From an uncultured Oscillospiraceae bacterium (GTDB lineage Bacteria; Bacillota; Clostridia; Oscillospirales; Oscillospiraceae), in the NCBI GenBank assembly GCA_910588635.1, contig CAJUPW010000004.1:27348-91347 (forward strand): a DNA stretch of 64,000 bases, in the 5' to 3' direction. The translations under genes and the position numbers were made by a program. The first letter of the stretch is position 1; each line of letters begins with the position of its first letter. This document shows, in pieces, positions 24,893 through 33,156 of the stretch. The notes beneath the pieces were generated by a model, which made no database searches, had not been told where the DNA came from, and saw only the letters and a list, made by a program, of their open reading frames with translations.

Positions 24893-25912
24893 GTGGCTAA
24901 TTATCAGGGGAGGCGTGTCGCCCGAGGTCACCGGGTGGTCATTGCGTTGATTTTGGCGGCGGTGGTCCTGGTCGCGGCGGTGCTGCTCTGTCAGGGATAC
25001 TGGAACAGGGCCGCCGGAGTTCCGGACGCCTCTCAGGGAGTAGGGCCGTCAGGCAGCGGCGCCGGGCCGGACATGTCCAGGCTGACGCCCCCGGAGAATA
25101 CGCCCCCGGAGAATCAGCCGGACAGGCTGCCGGAGGATCGGCCGGACGACCCGCCGGAGGACAGCGTGCCCGAGGATGCCCCCTACGACTTCTCCCAGCC
25201 CGTCCCCCAGGGGGAGGCGGTGGACAACAGCTACTTTGACGACGCCGCCTTCGTGGGGGACTCCCGTACCGACGGCTTTATGCTTTACAGCGGCATCGGG
25301 ACGGGTAAGAATCTGACCTCAAACGGCCTGTCTATCTTCAAGCTGGCGGAGAAAAAGGCGCTGACCATCGGCGGCAAAAAATACACCTTGCTGGAGGCCC
25401 TGGGACTGGAGAGCTACGGTAAGGTCTACCTCTCGCTGGGGATCAATGAGCTGGGCGTCCACAATGATAAGGGCTTTTACACCAGCTACTGCGCCGCCAT
25501 CGACGCCATCCGAGCGGTGCAGCCCAACGCGGTCATCTATATCCAGGGTCTGATCCCTCTGAACGAGAAGCAGATTGAGGAGTACAACGGGAACAAGTAC
25601 AACCTGACCAACGAGCACCTGCGGGTATACAACGACCTGATGCGCAAGGTGGCGGAGGAAAAGCAGGTGGCCTACCTGGACCTGTATGGGGAGTTCGCCG
25701 ACGAGAACGGCTCTCTGCCCGAGGGGGTCAGCCGGGACGGCGTACACCTGGTAAAGGACGCCTGCAAACAGTGGCTGGACTATCTGAAAACCCACACGGT
25801 GGAGTTTGACAGGCTGTACCCCCAGGGCTTGCCCGGAGCGGAGGAGCCGGGGGAGGCCATCGAGCCGGCCGGGCCGGATACATCAACGGAAGATGGAAGT
25901 GTGCAAGGATGA
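24893..25912 (+). CDS. Membrane-anchored SGNH/GDSL hydrolase-like protein
   Basis: 339 aa from GTG 24893, favoured over TTG 24887 because GGGAGGTG lies about eight bases upstream. One N-terminal membrane helix (about 15-35) is followed by a Pro/Glu/Asp-rich linker to about residue 105 and then a hydrolase domain. SGNH block I is FVGDSRTDGF near 123 (nucleophile Ser), block III is SLGINELG near 180 with Glu where Asp is common, and block V is SRDGVHLV near 287 (Asp and His). Such proteins deacylate or acylate surface glycans or lipids. It overlaps the next gene by ATGA. Confidence 0.8.
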   Translation: MANYQGRRVARGHRVVIALILAAVVLVAAVLLCQGYWNRAAGVPDASQGVGPSGSGAGPDMSRLTPPENTPPENQPDRLPEDRPDDPPEDSVPEDAPYDFSQPVPQGEAVDNSYFDDAAFVGDSRTDGFMLYSGIGTGKNLTSNGLSIFKLAEKKALTIGGKKYTLLEALGLESYGKVYLSLGINELGVHNDKGFYTSYCAAIDAIRAVQPNAVIYIQGLIPLNEKQIEEYNGNKYNLTNEHLRVYNDLMRKVAEEKQVAYLDLYGEFADENGSLPEGVSRDGVHLVKDACKQWLDYLKTHTVEFDRLYPQGLPGAEEPGEAIEPAGPDTSTEDGSVQG

Positions 25913-26388
25913 AAAAACTGCTGACTGTTACCCTGGCCCTGGCTCTGACGCTGGGCCTGACCTCCTGCGGCGGGAAAGAGAACGACGCGCCCCTTTACAA
26001 CGCCGCCGACGTGACCGCCATTGATGGGGCGGGGGCCTTTGACGCGGACCTCTATGATTTGGAGGGATTGGACGCGGATATTGCCTTTATGCTGTATCGG
26101 TTGGAGGAGGCCGGCCTGGAGCGAGAGGACCTGACGAGCTGCTCCGGACGCCGCTCCGCCGGGGCCACCTGCGAGGAGGCGGTGGTGCTGGTTTTTACTG
26201 ACAGCGACAAGGCCGAGACCGCGGTGGACGCCTTGAAAGACTACATCCAGCACCAGATTGACGAAAATACGGACTACCGCCCCGCCGAGATTCCTAAGCT
26301 GGAGAACGCTTACATTGACCGGCGGGGGGAGAGTGTTCTGATGGTGGTGGCCAGCGACATCGACGCAGCAAAAAAAGCAGTGGAATAG
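25909..26388 (+). CDS. DUF4358 lipoprotein
   Basis: 159 aa. Signal peptide with lipobox LTSC near residue 20. The mature part has the DUF4358 outline: an early LE-LDADIAFMLY segment, EAVVLVFTDSDKAETAVDALKD in the middle, then YRPAEIPKLENAYI and a strand SVLMVVASD. The family is confined largely to Firmicutes and has no known activity. It is translationally coupled to the SGNH protein, which suggests the two work together at the cell surface (inference). Confidence 0.8.
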   Translation: MKKLLTVTLALALTLGLTSCGGKENDAPLYNAADVTAIDGAGAFDADLYDLEGLDADIAFMLYRLEEAGLEREDLTSCSGRRSAGATCEEAVVLVFTDSDKAETAVDALKDYIQHQIDENTDYRPAEIPKLENAYIDRRGESVLMVVASDIDAAKKAVE

Positions 26389-26390
26389 CA

Positions 26391-26420
26391 AAAATCCCGG
26401 CCGATGGCCGGGATTTTTTT
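26391..26420. terminator. Bidirectional intrinsic terminator
   Basis: AAAATCCCGGCC, GAT loop, GGCCGGGATTTT with T and A tracts on both sides, between the convergent DUF4358 and gltS genes. Confidence 0.92.
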
Positions 26421-26422
26421 GC

Positions 26423-27667
26423 TTACCCGAAGATGAGGGGCAGGACATTGAGGAAGATGGTGATAATGATGCCGTTGAAGAAGTCGATGAACAGCGACCC
26501 CACCAGAGGGACGATGAAGAATGCCTGAGGCGCGGGGCCGTGGCGCTTGGTGATGGCCTGCATGTTGGCCATGGCGTTGGGGGTGGCGCCCATGCCGAAG
26601 CCGCAGAAGGCGGAGGTCATGACGGCGGCCTCGTAGTCCCGGCCCATGGCGTTGAACACCACGAAGCGGGCGAAGAAGAACATCAGCACCACCTGGGCGG
26701 CCAGCATGACCACCATGGGGCCGGCCAGCGAGGCCAGCTCCCACAGCTTCAGGGACATGAGGGCGATGGCCAGGAAGATGGACAGGGACACATTGCCCCA
26801 CATGTCGATGGCCTTGGCGGGCAGGACGATGCGCTTGGCGTCGCAGAAGTTGCGGATGATGGCGGCGATGACCATGGCGCCGATGTAGGTGGGGAAGGTG
26901 AACTGGATGTCCCGGCCAAAGACGGTGATATGGATGTTGTTAAAGGCGGCGGTGAGGATGGTGCCGATGCCGGAGGCCACGGCCAGCAGGATAAAGGCGT
27001 TGGTGAAGGAGTCGATGTCCATCCGTTCGGCCTTGGCCTTCTCAGCGGAGGACTGGCCGTCCATTTCCTCTATTTCCGCCTCATTCTCAGTGGAGGTCAG
27101 CCCTCTGCGGACGATGATGCTCCGGGCGGTGGGGCCGCCCATGAGGGAGCCGGCCACCAGACCGAAGGTAGCGGAGGCCATTGCCAGCACCTGGGAGCCG
27201 GCGATGCCCATTTTTTCCATGGTGTCGCCGTAGGAGCCGGCGGTGCCGTGTCCGCCCACCATGGGGATGGAGCCGGTGCACAGGCCCAGCCGGGGATCCC
27301 ACTGGAAGACCACGGCCAGCAAGGAGCTGATCAGGTCCTGGAGAATGACCATCACAATGGCGATGGCCAGGAAAGTGAACACCTTTTTGCCGCCCTTTTT
27401 CAGCAGGCGGAAGCAGGCGGTGTAGCCCACGCTGGTGAAAAACAGGGTCATAAAGTAGTTTTTCACGTTCTCGTCAAAGGACAGGGCCAGCACACCGGCC
27501 ATGTACAGGCCCAGGTGGACGATGGCGAAGATCAGGCCGCCCACCACCGGGGCGGGGATACAGCAGCGCTTCAAAAAGTCGATGCGGTCGGTGAGGAAGC
27601 GGCCCAGCACGAACAGGAGCATGGCGATGCCCGCCGTCTGGTACATGTTCAGGGTGTACGTTAACAT
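26423..27667 (-). CDS. gltS: Sodium/glutamate symporter
   Basis: 414 aa (Escherichia coli GltS is 401) from MLTYTLNMYQ, with GAAGGAGAG before the ATG. About ten to twelve membrane segments in two inverted halves, each with a pore-loop block: SIPMVGGHGTAGSYGD near residue 133 and AFCGFGMGATPNAMANM near 355. These match the ESS family signature. The central hydrophilic loop (about 195-225) is charged. GltS imports glutamate with Na+. A GlnK/GlnL-type two-component system lies directly upstream and is the likely regulator (inference). Confidence 0.95.
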   Translation of the reverse strand: MLTYTLNMYQTAGIAMLLFVLGRFLTDRIDFLKRCCIPAPVVGGLIFAIVHLGLYMAGVLALSFDENVKNYFMTLFFTSVGYTACFRLLKKGGKKVFTFLAIAIVMVILQDLISSLLAVVFQWDPRLGLCTGSIPMVGGHGTAGSYGDTMEKMGIAGSQVLAMASATFGLVAGSLMGGPTARSIIVRRGLTSTENEAEIEEMDGQSSAEKAKAERMDIDSFTNAFILLAVASGIGTILTAAFNNIHITVFGRDIQFTFPTYIGAMVIAAIIRNFCDAKRIVLPAKAIDMWGNVSLSIFLAIALMSLKLWELASLAGPMVVMLAAQVVLMFFFARFVVFNAMGRDYEAAVMTSAFCGFGMGATPNAMANMQAITKRHGPAPQAFFIVPLVGSLFIDFFNGIIITIFLNVLPLIFG

Positions 27668-27857
27668 GGTTCTCTCCTTCTTTCTCCTTGCGTTAGGACC
27701 GGGTATTCCGCCGGCCGGTCCCGATTTTCGAAGAAATTCTATGGTCCCGCCGTCAAAAAGTTTCAAATTGTATCGGGAGAAAATAAAGTTCTCTTAAAAT
27801 AACAAAGAATTTTGCCTTATTTTGTATGTTTTTCACAAAAAAGAGGCGCTCTCACCT

Positions 27858-27886
27858 AAAAAAACGCCGCCGGCGAGGCGGCGGCG
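27858..27886 (-). terminator. Intrinsic terminator of the two-component operon
   Basis: Minus strand CGCCGCC, 5-nt loop, GGCGGCG followed by a run of seven T. It separates the regulator gene from gltS, which therefore must have its own promoter in 27668-27857. Confidence 0.85.
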
Positions 27887-27890
27887 AAAA

Positions 27891-28727
27891 TCAGTCCTCC
27901 TCTACCAGGATATTCAGCCCGTCTAAAAATTTTTTCAGGCTGGCCCTGCCACGGGGGCCTTTCCCTTGCTGAAAGGCCATTTCGGCCCGGACCTCGTGAA
28001 AGGGGAAGAGGCGGGAGGCGTAGCGGAGAAAGTATTCGTTGTTGTAGTCCTCCAGCCCCAGGCTGGCGATGTGGCCCAGACCCCGCTCCACCGCCCGGCG
28101 GATGCGCTGTTCGGTAGACTTGGGCGGGCCTGGGAGCCGGGCGCACAGGGCGGACACCCCCGTCTGGGACACGTTGCTTCCCTCCTCCAGCAGAATCAGG
28201 CATAGGTCGGTGATGTCCTTGGACCCCTTCTCTCCCGCCATGCCCAGTTGGCTGAGAATGTGGGTCAGCTTGCGCCGGCGGAGCTGGGCCGGGTCGGGCC
28301 GGGAGGCGGGGGCCTCCCGGCCGGCAAAGACGCTTTGAATGGTTTTCAGGGCCCGCTCGTTTTCAATCTGACTCTTCACGTTGGAGATGATCTGGCGGAC
28401 CTCGATGAGATTGATAGGCTTTTGGATAAAGAACTCCACCCCGGCGGTGTATGCCTTGGCGATCATCTCCTTGGCGGACACCTGGGAGATCATGATGAAT
28501 TTAGCCCCGCAGCCCCGCTCCTTCAGCTCCCGGACGATCTGAATGCCGTCCTTGCCGGGCATGAGCAGGTCAATGAGAATCAGGTCGGGGTTCAGGGACA
28601 GAATCTGGTTCAGATCGGGCGGGCCGTCGCCGGTGTCTCCGCAGAGACTGCCCAGGCCGCTGCCCTCCACGATGTCCTCCAGAATGCCGATGACCGAGAT
28701 GTCGTCCTCAATGATGAATATTTTCAT
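27891..28727 (-). CDS. Response regulator, GlnL (YcbB) type
   Basis: 278 aa, preceded by ACAGGAGGGGAAC. Receiver domain 1-120 with IIEDD, phosphoacceptor Asp in DLILIDLLMPGKDG near residue 55, and FFIQKPI. The output half (about 155-278) is not a winged helix of the OmpR kind. It matches the YcbB DNA-binding domain: RRRKLTHILSQLGMAGEKGSKD near 150 and STEQRIRRAVERGLGHIASLGLEDY near 225. In Bacillus GlnL controls glutamine uptake and glutaminase genes. It overlaps the kinase gene by 20 bp. Confidence 0.88.
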   Translation of the reverse strand: MKIFIIEDDISVIGILEDIVEGSGLGSLCGDTGDGPPDLNQILSLNPDLILIDLLMPGKDGIQIVRELKERGCGAKFIMISQVSAKEMIAKAYTAGVEFFIQKPINLIEVRQIISNVKSQIENERALKTIQSVFAGREAPASRPDPAQLRRRKLTHILSQLGMAGEKGSKDITDLCLILLEEGSNVSQTGVSALCARLPGPPKSTEQRIRRAVERGLGHIASLGLEDYNNEYFLRYASRLFPFHEVRAEMAFQQGKGPRGRASLKKFLDGLNILVEED

Positions 28728-30012
28728 GTTGTTCCCCTCCTGTAACAGCGTTCAGCGGCAGCTCCACAAAAAACGTGGTGCCCGTCCCGGGTTCGGATTC
28801 CACCCGGAGTTCGCCTCCCAGCTCGTCCACAATGTACCGGACAGCTGGCAGGCCTACCCCTCGGTTGATATCCCCAGTGGCCTGGTTGAACTTGGTGGAA
28901 TAGCCCACCTGGAACAGCATTTTCATGGCTCGGGGCGGGATGCCGGGGCCGTCGTCCGCCACGGTGAGCCGGAGGCGGTCCCCCTGTGGGGTCAGCTCCA
29001 CCCGGACCTTTCCCTGGCCCCGGTCGGCCAGAATGGCCTCCGCCGCATTGGTGACCAGGTTTTTCAGTACCGACAGCAGCCGGTAGTGCTCCCGAATGGG
29101 AATGTCCCGGTCTAGGCGGCATTCCAGCCGGATGTCTCCCCGGTGCTCCTCCAGAAATTGCCGGGTAGATACCTCCAGGATGCTCAGCAGGTCGGACAGG
29201 CTCATGGACTGGTGGTCGTAGGCCTCGGCCACGTCCTCCTCCAGCCCACGGATAATGCGCAGGTTGTCCTTTTTCACCTCGTGGACGTCCCGGGCGATGG
29301 ACAGGGCCAGGGCGGTGAGCTCCTCCTGTCCCTCCAGCCGCTCGTAGAGCCGGTAAGCGTTGGACATGACCCCCTCGATGTCCTCGGCGTCCTTCTTTAG
29401 AAAGTACAGCTCGGTTTTCAGATTGGCCGTCATGAGAAAGAGCCGCCGGTAGCGCCGCTCGTGCTCGGAGCGGAGGAGGAGCTGCCGGTAGCCCTGTCCC
29501 GCCCACAGGATGGCGCAGGCGGTGAGGGAGCGCACCAGGGCCACCCCCGCCAGCGGCAGGACGGCGGGCAGAGTGGTAAAGCGGCTGGACAGCCACAGGT
29601 TGAGCAGGTTGGAGAGAAAGTCGTACAGCCACAGAGAGAGGGCCAGCCAGGGGGGAGAGGGAACCTGGCGCAGCCGGAAAGACAGGCGGAGGAGAGCGTC
29701 GTAGCACAGGTAGAACACCCCGCCGGGGTACTCGATGAGCAGGGCGCGGGTCAGGGACATGTCCCCCAGCAGGTCGAAGGCAATCCGGATGAACAGAACG
29801 CACAGCCCGGTGACCAGGCCGGTGTCGGGCCAGCGGCGGTCCCGTGTCAGGGCGATGAGTAAGACAGGATAGAGAATGGCGGCGGCGGACACCCGGAAGC
29901 CCTCCGCCCACAGGGACAGGTAGACCTGGCTGGTGAGGGCCACTACCACCCCGATGAGCAGCTGCCGCTGCCAGAGGGTCAGCCGCAGATCGCGATACTT
30001 TACCGGCTCCAT
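28708..30012 (-). CDS. Sensor histidine kinase, GlnK (YcbA) type
   Basis: 434 aa from MEPVKYRDLRL, with GAGGAGGCGC upstream. Six membrane segments in the first 190 residues form a DUF-type sensor with no large extracellular domain. A coiled linker leads to an H box SIARDVHEVKKDN near residue 245, then N box NLVTNAAEAI near 345, G1 VADDGPGIPP near 378 and G2 GVGLPAVRYIV near 408. The Spo0B-like H box and N-terminal membrane cluster match GlnK of Bacillus. Its gene has a promoter at 30046-30074 and is followed by glnL-type and gltS genes, which points to glutamate or glutamine sensing. Confidence 0.88.
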   Translation of the reverse strand: MEPVKYRDLRLTLWQRQLLIGVVVALTSQVYLSLWAEGFRVSAAAILYPVLLIALTRDRRWPDTGLVTGLCVLFIRIAFDLLGDMSLTRALLIEYPGGVFYLCYDALLRLSFRLRQVPSPPWLALSLWLYDFLSNLLNLWLSSRFTTLPAVLPLAGVALVRSLTACAILWAGQGYRQLLLRSEHERRYRRLFLMTANLKTELYFLKKDAEDIEGVMSNAYRLYERLEGQEELTALALSIARDVHEVKKDNLRIIRGLEEDVAEAYDHQSMSLSDLLSILEVSTRQFLEEHRGDIRLECRLDRDIPIREHYRLLSVLKNLVTNAAEAILADRGQGKVRVELTPQGDRLRLTVADDGPGIPPRAMKMLFQVGYSTKFNQATGDINRGVGLPAVRYIVDELGGELRVESEPGTGTTFFVELPLNAVTGGEQHENIHH

Positions 30013-30045
30013 GGAACGCGCCTCCTCTCCGAGATCGTTACCTCT

Positions 30046-30074
30046 ATCATAAGGTATTTTGAGGCGGTTTGCAA
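30046..30074 (-). promoter_or_regulatory. Promoter of the kinase-regulator operon
   Basis: Minus strand TTGCAA (30069-30074), 17-bp spacer, TATGAT (30046-30051), overlapping the edge of the rplT terminator. Confidence 0.5.
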
Positions 30075-30075
30075 C

Positions 30076-30107
30076 AAAAAAGAACACCCGGCCGGGTGCT
30101 CTTTTTT
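30076..30107 (-). terminator. Intrinsic terminator of infC-rpmI-rplT
   Basis: CACCCGG/CCGGGTG stem extended by A and T tracts on both sides, directly after the rplT stop. Confidence 0.88.
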
Positions 30108-30114
30108 GATTTGA

Positions 30115-30471
30115 TTAAGCCAGGGCCTTCTTGGCGGTGTCGGTAAGCTGGGCAAAGGCGGCCTTGTCGTTGACGGCCATTTCAGAGAGCATCTTGCGGT
30201 TGATAACGATGCCGGCCTTCTTCAGCCCGTTCATGAAGGTGGAGTAGTTCATGCCGTTCATCTTGCAGCCGGCGCTGATGCGGGTGATCCACAGCTGGCG
30301 GAAGTCGCGCTTCTTCAGCTTGCGGCCGGTGTAGGCGTAAACGCCGGACTTCATCACGGCCTGGTTGGCCATCTTGAAGTGCTTGGACTTGGAACCCCAG
30401 TAGCCCTTGGCCATCTTGAGAATCTTGTTTCTTCTCTTGCGCGTCATCATCGCGCCTTTCACTCTTGCCAT
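30115..30471 (-). CDS. rplT: 50S ribosomal protein L20
   Basis: 118 aa, full length. N-terminus MARVKGAMMTRKRRNKILK and the central GVYAYTGRKLKKRDFRQLWI block are diagnostic. L20 is a primary 23S rRNA binder needed for early 50S assembly and represses its own operon in many bacteria. AGAGGGAGGGAAC precedes the ATG. Third gene after infC and rpmI. Confidence 0.98.
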   Translation of the reverse strand: MARVKGAMMTRKRRNKILKMAKGYWGSKSKHFKMANQAVMKSGVYAYTGRKLKKRDFRQLWITRISAGCKMNGMNYSTFMNGLKKAGIVINRKMLSEMAVNDKAAFAQLTDTAKKALA

Positions 30472-30492
30472 TGTTCGTTCCCTCCCTCTGTC

Positions 30493-30705
30493 TTACTTGT
30501 ACAGGATCATGCGCTTGACGGCGGCCTCGTTGGTCTTGTCAGCGATGGTGGTGCCGCGCAGGGCACGCTTCAGCTTGGTGGTCTTGCCGTGGCCGTTGAG
30601 CAGGTGACGCTTCTTGGTCATGGCCCGTTTGACCTTGCCTGTGCCGGTCAGAGAGAAACGCTTTTTGGCGCCGCTGTGGGTCTTGATTTTAATTTTCTTC
30701 GCCAT
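30493..30705 (-). CDS. rpmI: 50S ribosomal protein L35
   Basis: 70 aa. MAKKIKIKTHSGAKKRFSLT at the start and HLLNGHGKTTKLKRALRG in the middle identify L35, a small basic 50S protein. It lies 21 bp before rplT and 26 bp after infC in the standard infC-rpmI-rplT order. Confidence 0.98.
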   Translation of the reverse strand: MAKKIKIKTHSGAKKRFSLTGTGKVKRAMTKKRHLLNGHGKTTKLKRALRGTTIADKTNEAAVKRMILYK

Positions 30706-30731
30706 AACAGTTTAATCTCCTTTACTTGTAG

Positions 30732-31259
30732 TTACTTTTTGTCCTTGACGGGCTTGGGAGAGAGGAATATGGACATATGCCGGCCCTCCAGTTTGGGGGA
30801 CTTGTCCATCACGGCGGTCTCGCCGCACTCCTCAGCGAATTTGAGCAGCAGGTCCTGACCGATGTTGGTGTGGGCCATCTCCCGACCGCGGAAGCGGACG
30901 GTGACCTTGCACCGATTGCCCTCGGAGAGGAACTTCTGGGCGTTGCGCAGCTTTACGTTAAAGTCGTTCACGTCGATGCTGGGAGACATGCGAATCTCCT
31001 TGATCTCCACCACCCGCTGGTTCTTGCGGGCTTCCTTCTCGCGCTTGGTCTGCTCGAACCGATACTTGCCGTAGTCCATAAGCTTACACACGGGGGGGAC
31101 GGCAGTGGGGGAGATCTTGACCAGATCCAAATTGCGTTCCTCGGCCAGGCGCAAGGCCTCCTGGGAGGACATGATGCCCAGCTGCTCGCCGGAGTCAGAG
31201 ATCAGGCGGACCTCTTTGTCTCGAATCTCTTCATTGGTTTGATGACCTGTATTAGCGAT
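30732..31259 (-). CDS. infC: Translation initiation factor IF-3, ATC start
   Basis: 175 aa. IF-3 binds the 30S subunit and checks the start codon and initiator tRNA. Diagnostic blocks are QTNEEIRDKEVRLI at the N-terminus, VPPVCKLMDYGKYRFEQ near residue 60 and KEIRMSPSIDVNDF near 88. No ATG, GTG or TTG sits at the expected N-terminus. An ATC at 31259-31257 lies six bases after a perfect GGAGGTG, giving I(M)ANTGHQTNEEIRD. Rare AUU/AUC starts are known for infC, where they allow IF-3 to limit its own synthesis. Confidence 0.95.
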   Translation of the reverse strand: MANTGHQTNEEIRDKEVRLISDSGEQLGIMSSQEALRLAEERNLDLVKISPTAVPPVCKLMDYGKYRFEQTKREKEARKNQRVVEIKEIRMSPSIDVNDFNVKLRNAQKFLSEGNRCKVTVRFRGREMAHTNIGQDLLLKFAEECGETAVMDKSPKLEGRHMSIFLSPKPVKDKK

Positions 31260-31415
31260 GGGAAGCACCTCCAGACAAAATGAAATGTGGGTTGCCGGTA
31301 AGGCCCCCACATCACAGCAAAACAACGCCGGCAATCCGGCACCGTTACTTCCATGTTGACCCTTTGGCGCTGGCCTGGGGTGAGGACGGGGGAACCGTAC
31401 CTACTTTCTTGTGCA
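31260..31415 (-). promoter_or_regulatory. Structured 5' leader of infC-rpmI-rplT
   Basis: About 155 nt of untranslated RNA between the promoter and the ATC start. It holds a long-range pairing TTGCCGG/CCGGCAA and a competing GTGGG/CCCAC stem close to the Shine-Dalgarno site. Leaders of this operon in other Firmicutes carry an L20-binding element; identity with that element is inference. Confidence 0.5.
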
Positions 31416-31421
31416 CTGCGC

Positions 31422-31450
31422 ATTATAGCATCAGGGAGAGAGGCTGTCAA
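31422..31450 (-). promoter_or_regulatory. Consensus sigma-A promoter of infC
   Basis: Minus strand TTGACA (31445-31450), 17-bp spacer, TATAAT (31422-31427), a perfect match to the housekeeping consensus as expected for a ribosomal operon. Confidence 0.9.
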
Positions 31451-31539
31451 GGGGAAATTCAGGAGTTTTCGGGGAAATTTTCCTAAAATCCGTCAGAATG
31501 ATTTACATAACGATAAAACATAAAAGCGCTATCAAAAAG

Positions 31540-31569
31540 TTTTACACATTTTCCACAGGTTTGTCCACA
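31540..31569. other. Cluster of three DnaA-box-like 9-mers
   Basis: TTTTACACA (31540), TTTTCCACA (31549) and TTGTCCACA (31561) follow each other almost without gap in the AT-rich spacer between tsaD and infC (31451-31673, otherwise no gene seen). Against TTATCCACA they have two, one and one mismatches. Confidence 0.35.
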
Positions 31570-31673
31570 TGGGTGCGGAAAAAACCTGAGAATTTAGGGG
31601 CGGTGTAAGGGGAGCTCACCAAAACGGCCCAAAGATTTCTTTGGTTAAAGCGCGTGGAGGCAACATAACGCAT

Positions 31674-32684
31674 TTAACCCAGAGAGATGTCCCGGGTGGC
31701 AAAAGCGTTCAGGTCCCAGCCGGCGGTGTGCCCCGCCTGAAACTCGTAAAATCCCTGACAGCCGATCATGGCGGCGTTGTCCCCGCAGTATTTCAGCTCC
31801 GGGAGGAACAGCCTGTCCCCGCTGGCGGCGCAGGCGGCCTGGAGGTCCGCCCGGACGCGGCTGTTGGCGGCCACCCCCCCGGCCACGGCGATTTTGCCGT
31901 AACCCGTCATTTTGGCGGCGGCTATTACACGGGGGACAAGACTGTCGCTCACCGCTCGGCCGAAGCTGGCGGCAAAGGCGGGCAGGTCCAGGGCCTCGCC
32001 CTTCTGCTGGGCGTTGTGGATCAGGTTGAGGCTGGCGGTTTTCAGCCCGGAGAAGGACATATCCAGCTCAGCTCCGGCCACGTGAGCCACGGGCAGAACA
32101 TATTTGCTGTCGTCTCCGCCTTGCGCCAGCTTGTCCATAGGGTCCCCTCCCGGGTAGCCCAGCCCCAGCACCCGGGCTACCTTGTCGAAGCACTCCCCGG
32201 CGGCGTCGTCCCGGGTGCCCCCCAGGACGGACATCTCGGTATAGGACCGTACATCCACAATGGCGGTGGTTCCCCCGGAGACGCACAGACAGACGAAGGG
32301 GGGCGTCAAATCCGGATGGGCGATGTAGTTGGCGGCGATGTGGCCCCGCACGTGGTGGACGGGGATGAGGGGCAGCCCCAGAGCCAGAGCCGCCCCCTTG
32401 GCAAAGTTGACACCCACCAGCACCGCGCCAATGAGGCCGGGGGCGTAGGTGACGGCGATGGCGTCAAGATCGGACTTGGTCAGCCCGGCGTCGGACACCG
32501 CCTTGTCCGCCAGGCCGGCGACGGCCTCCACGTGCTTCCGGGAGGCAATCTCGGGCACCACGCCGCCGTAAATGGCATGCATCTCGATCTGGGAGGATAC
32601 GCAGCCGGACAGCACCTCCCGTCCGTCCCTGACCACGGCGGCGGCGGTGTCGTCGCAGGAGGACTCAATGGCTAAAATGTTCAC
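31674..32684 (-). CDS. tsaD: tRNA threonylcarbamoyladenosine synthase subunit TsaD
   Basis: 336 aa, GTG start with AAGGAGGAAG upstream. TsaD transfers the threonylcarbamoyl group to A37 of ANN-decoding tRNAs with TsaB and TsaE. The ASKHA-fold blocks are present: ILAIESSCDDTA at the N-terminus, the metal-binding HHVRGHI near residue 110, CVSGGTTAI near 133, GECFDKVAR near 165 and IAVAGGVAANSRVR near 262. It overlaps the rimI stop by 4 bp. tsaB and tsaE are not in this window. Confidence 0.97.
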   Translation of the reverse strand: MNILAIESSCDDTAAAVVRDGREVLSGCVSSQIEMHAIYGGVVPEIASRKHVEAVAGLADKAVSDAGLTKSDLDAIAVTYAPGLIGAVLVGVNFAKGAALALGLPLIPVHHVRGHIAANYIAHPDLTPPFVCLCVSGGTTAIVDVRSYTEMSVLGGTRDDAAGECFDKVARVLGLGYPGGDPMDKLAQGGDDSKYVLPVAHVAGAELDMSFSGLKTASLNLIHNAQQKGEALDLPAFAASFGRAVSDSLVPRVIAAAKMTGYGKIAVAGGVAANSRVRADLQAACAASGDRLFLPELKYCGDNAAMIGCQGFYEFQAGHTAGWDLNAFATRDISLG

Positions 32685-33145
32685 GCTTCTTCCTCCTTTT
32701 TAAACTCCCGGGTCATGATGACGGCGTCCTCCCGGGGGTGCTGGTAGTAGCCGGGGCGCAGGCCCGCCCACCGGAAGCCGTTTTTCTCGTAGAGGGCAAT
32801 GGCCGCCGTGTTGGACTTGCGCACCTCCAGGGTGAGGAAGGCCAGGTTGATCTCGCCGAACCGGCAGAACACGTCCAGTAGGGCGGAGGCCACCCCGTGC
32901 CGCCGGGCGTCGGGATGAACGGCGATGTTGTCGATATACCCCTCGTCCAGCACGGCGTGGAGCCCGGCATAGCCCAGGACGTTGCCCTCCTCCTCGCTGT
33001 CCTGGGCCACGATAAAGCTGGCCTGGGGGTCGAACAGGGCGTCCTCCAGCAGGTTTTCGCTCCAGGGGTCTGAAAAGCACTCCCGTTCCAGGGCGGCGAT
33101 CTGTGGGATGTGGCTGCGGTCCATGGGGACGATTTCGTAGTACAT
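32681..33145 (-). CDS. rimI: Ribosomal-protein-alanine N-acetyltransferase RimI
   Basis: 154 aa GNAT protein from MYYEIVPMDRSH, preceded by TTGAGGAG. It acetylates the N-terminal Ala of ribosomal protein S18 in well-studied bacteria. GNAT marks are ECFSDPWSE near residue 22, the acetyl-CoA loop VHPDARRHGVASALL near 78 (Q/R-x-x-G-x-A) and NTAAIALYEKNGF near 113. Location before tsaD follows the common rimI-tsaD order. Confidence 0.9.
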   Translation of the reverse strand: MYYEIVPMDRSHIPQIAALERECFSDPWSENLLEDALFDPQASFIVAQDSEEEGNVLGYAGLHAVLDEGYIDNIAVHPDARRHGVASALLDVFCRFGEINLAFLTLEVRKSNTAAIALYEKNGFRWAGLRPGYYQHPREDAVIMTREFKKEEEA

Positions 33146-33156
33146 AGAAAAACTCC

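Noticed and set aside
31451..31673. Replication origin
   Set aside because: DnaA-box-like sequences are present, but no dnaA or dnaN gene and no typical unwinding element were found.
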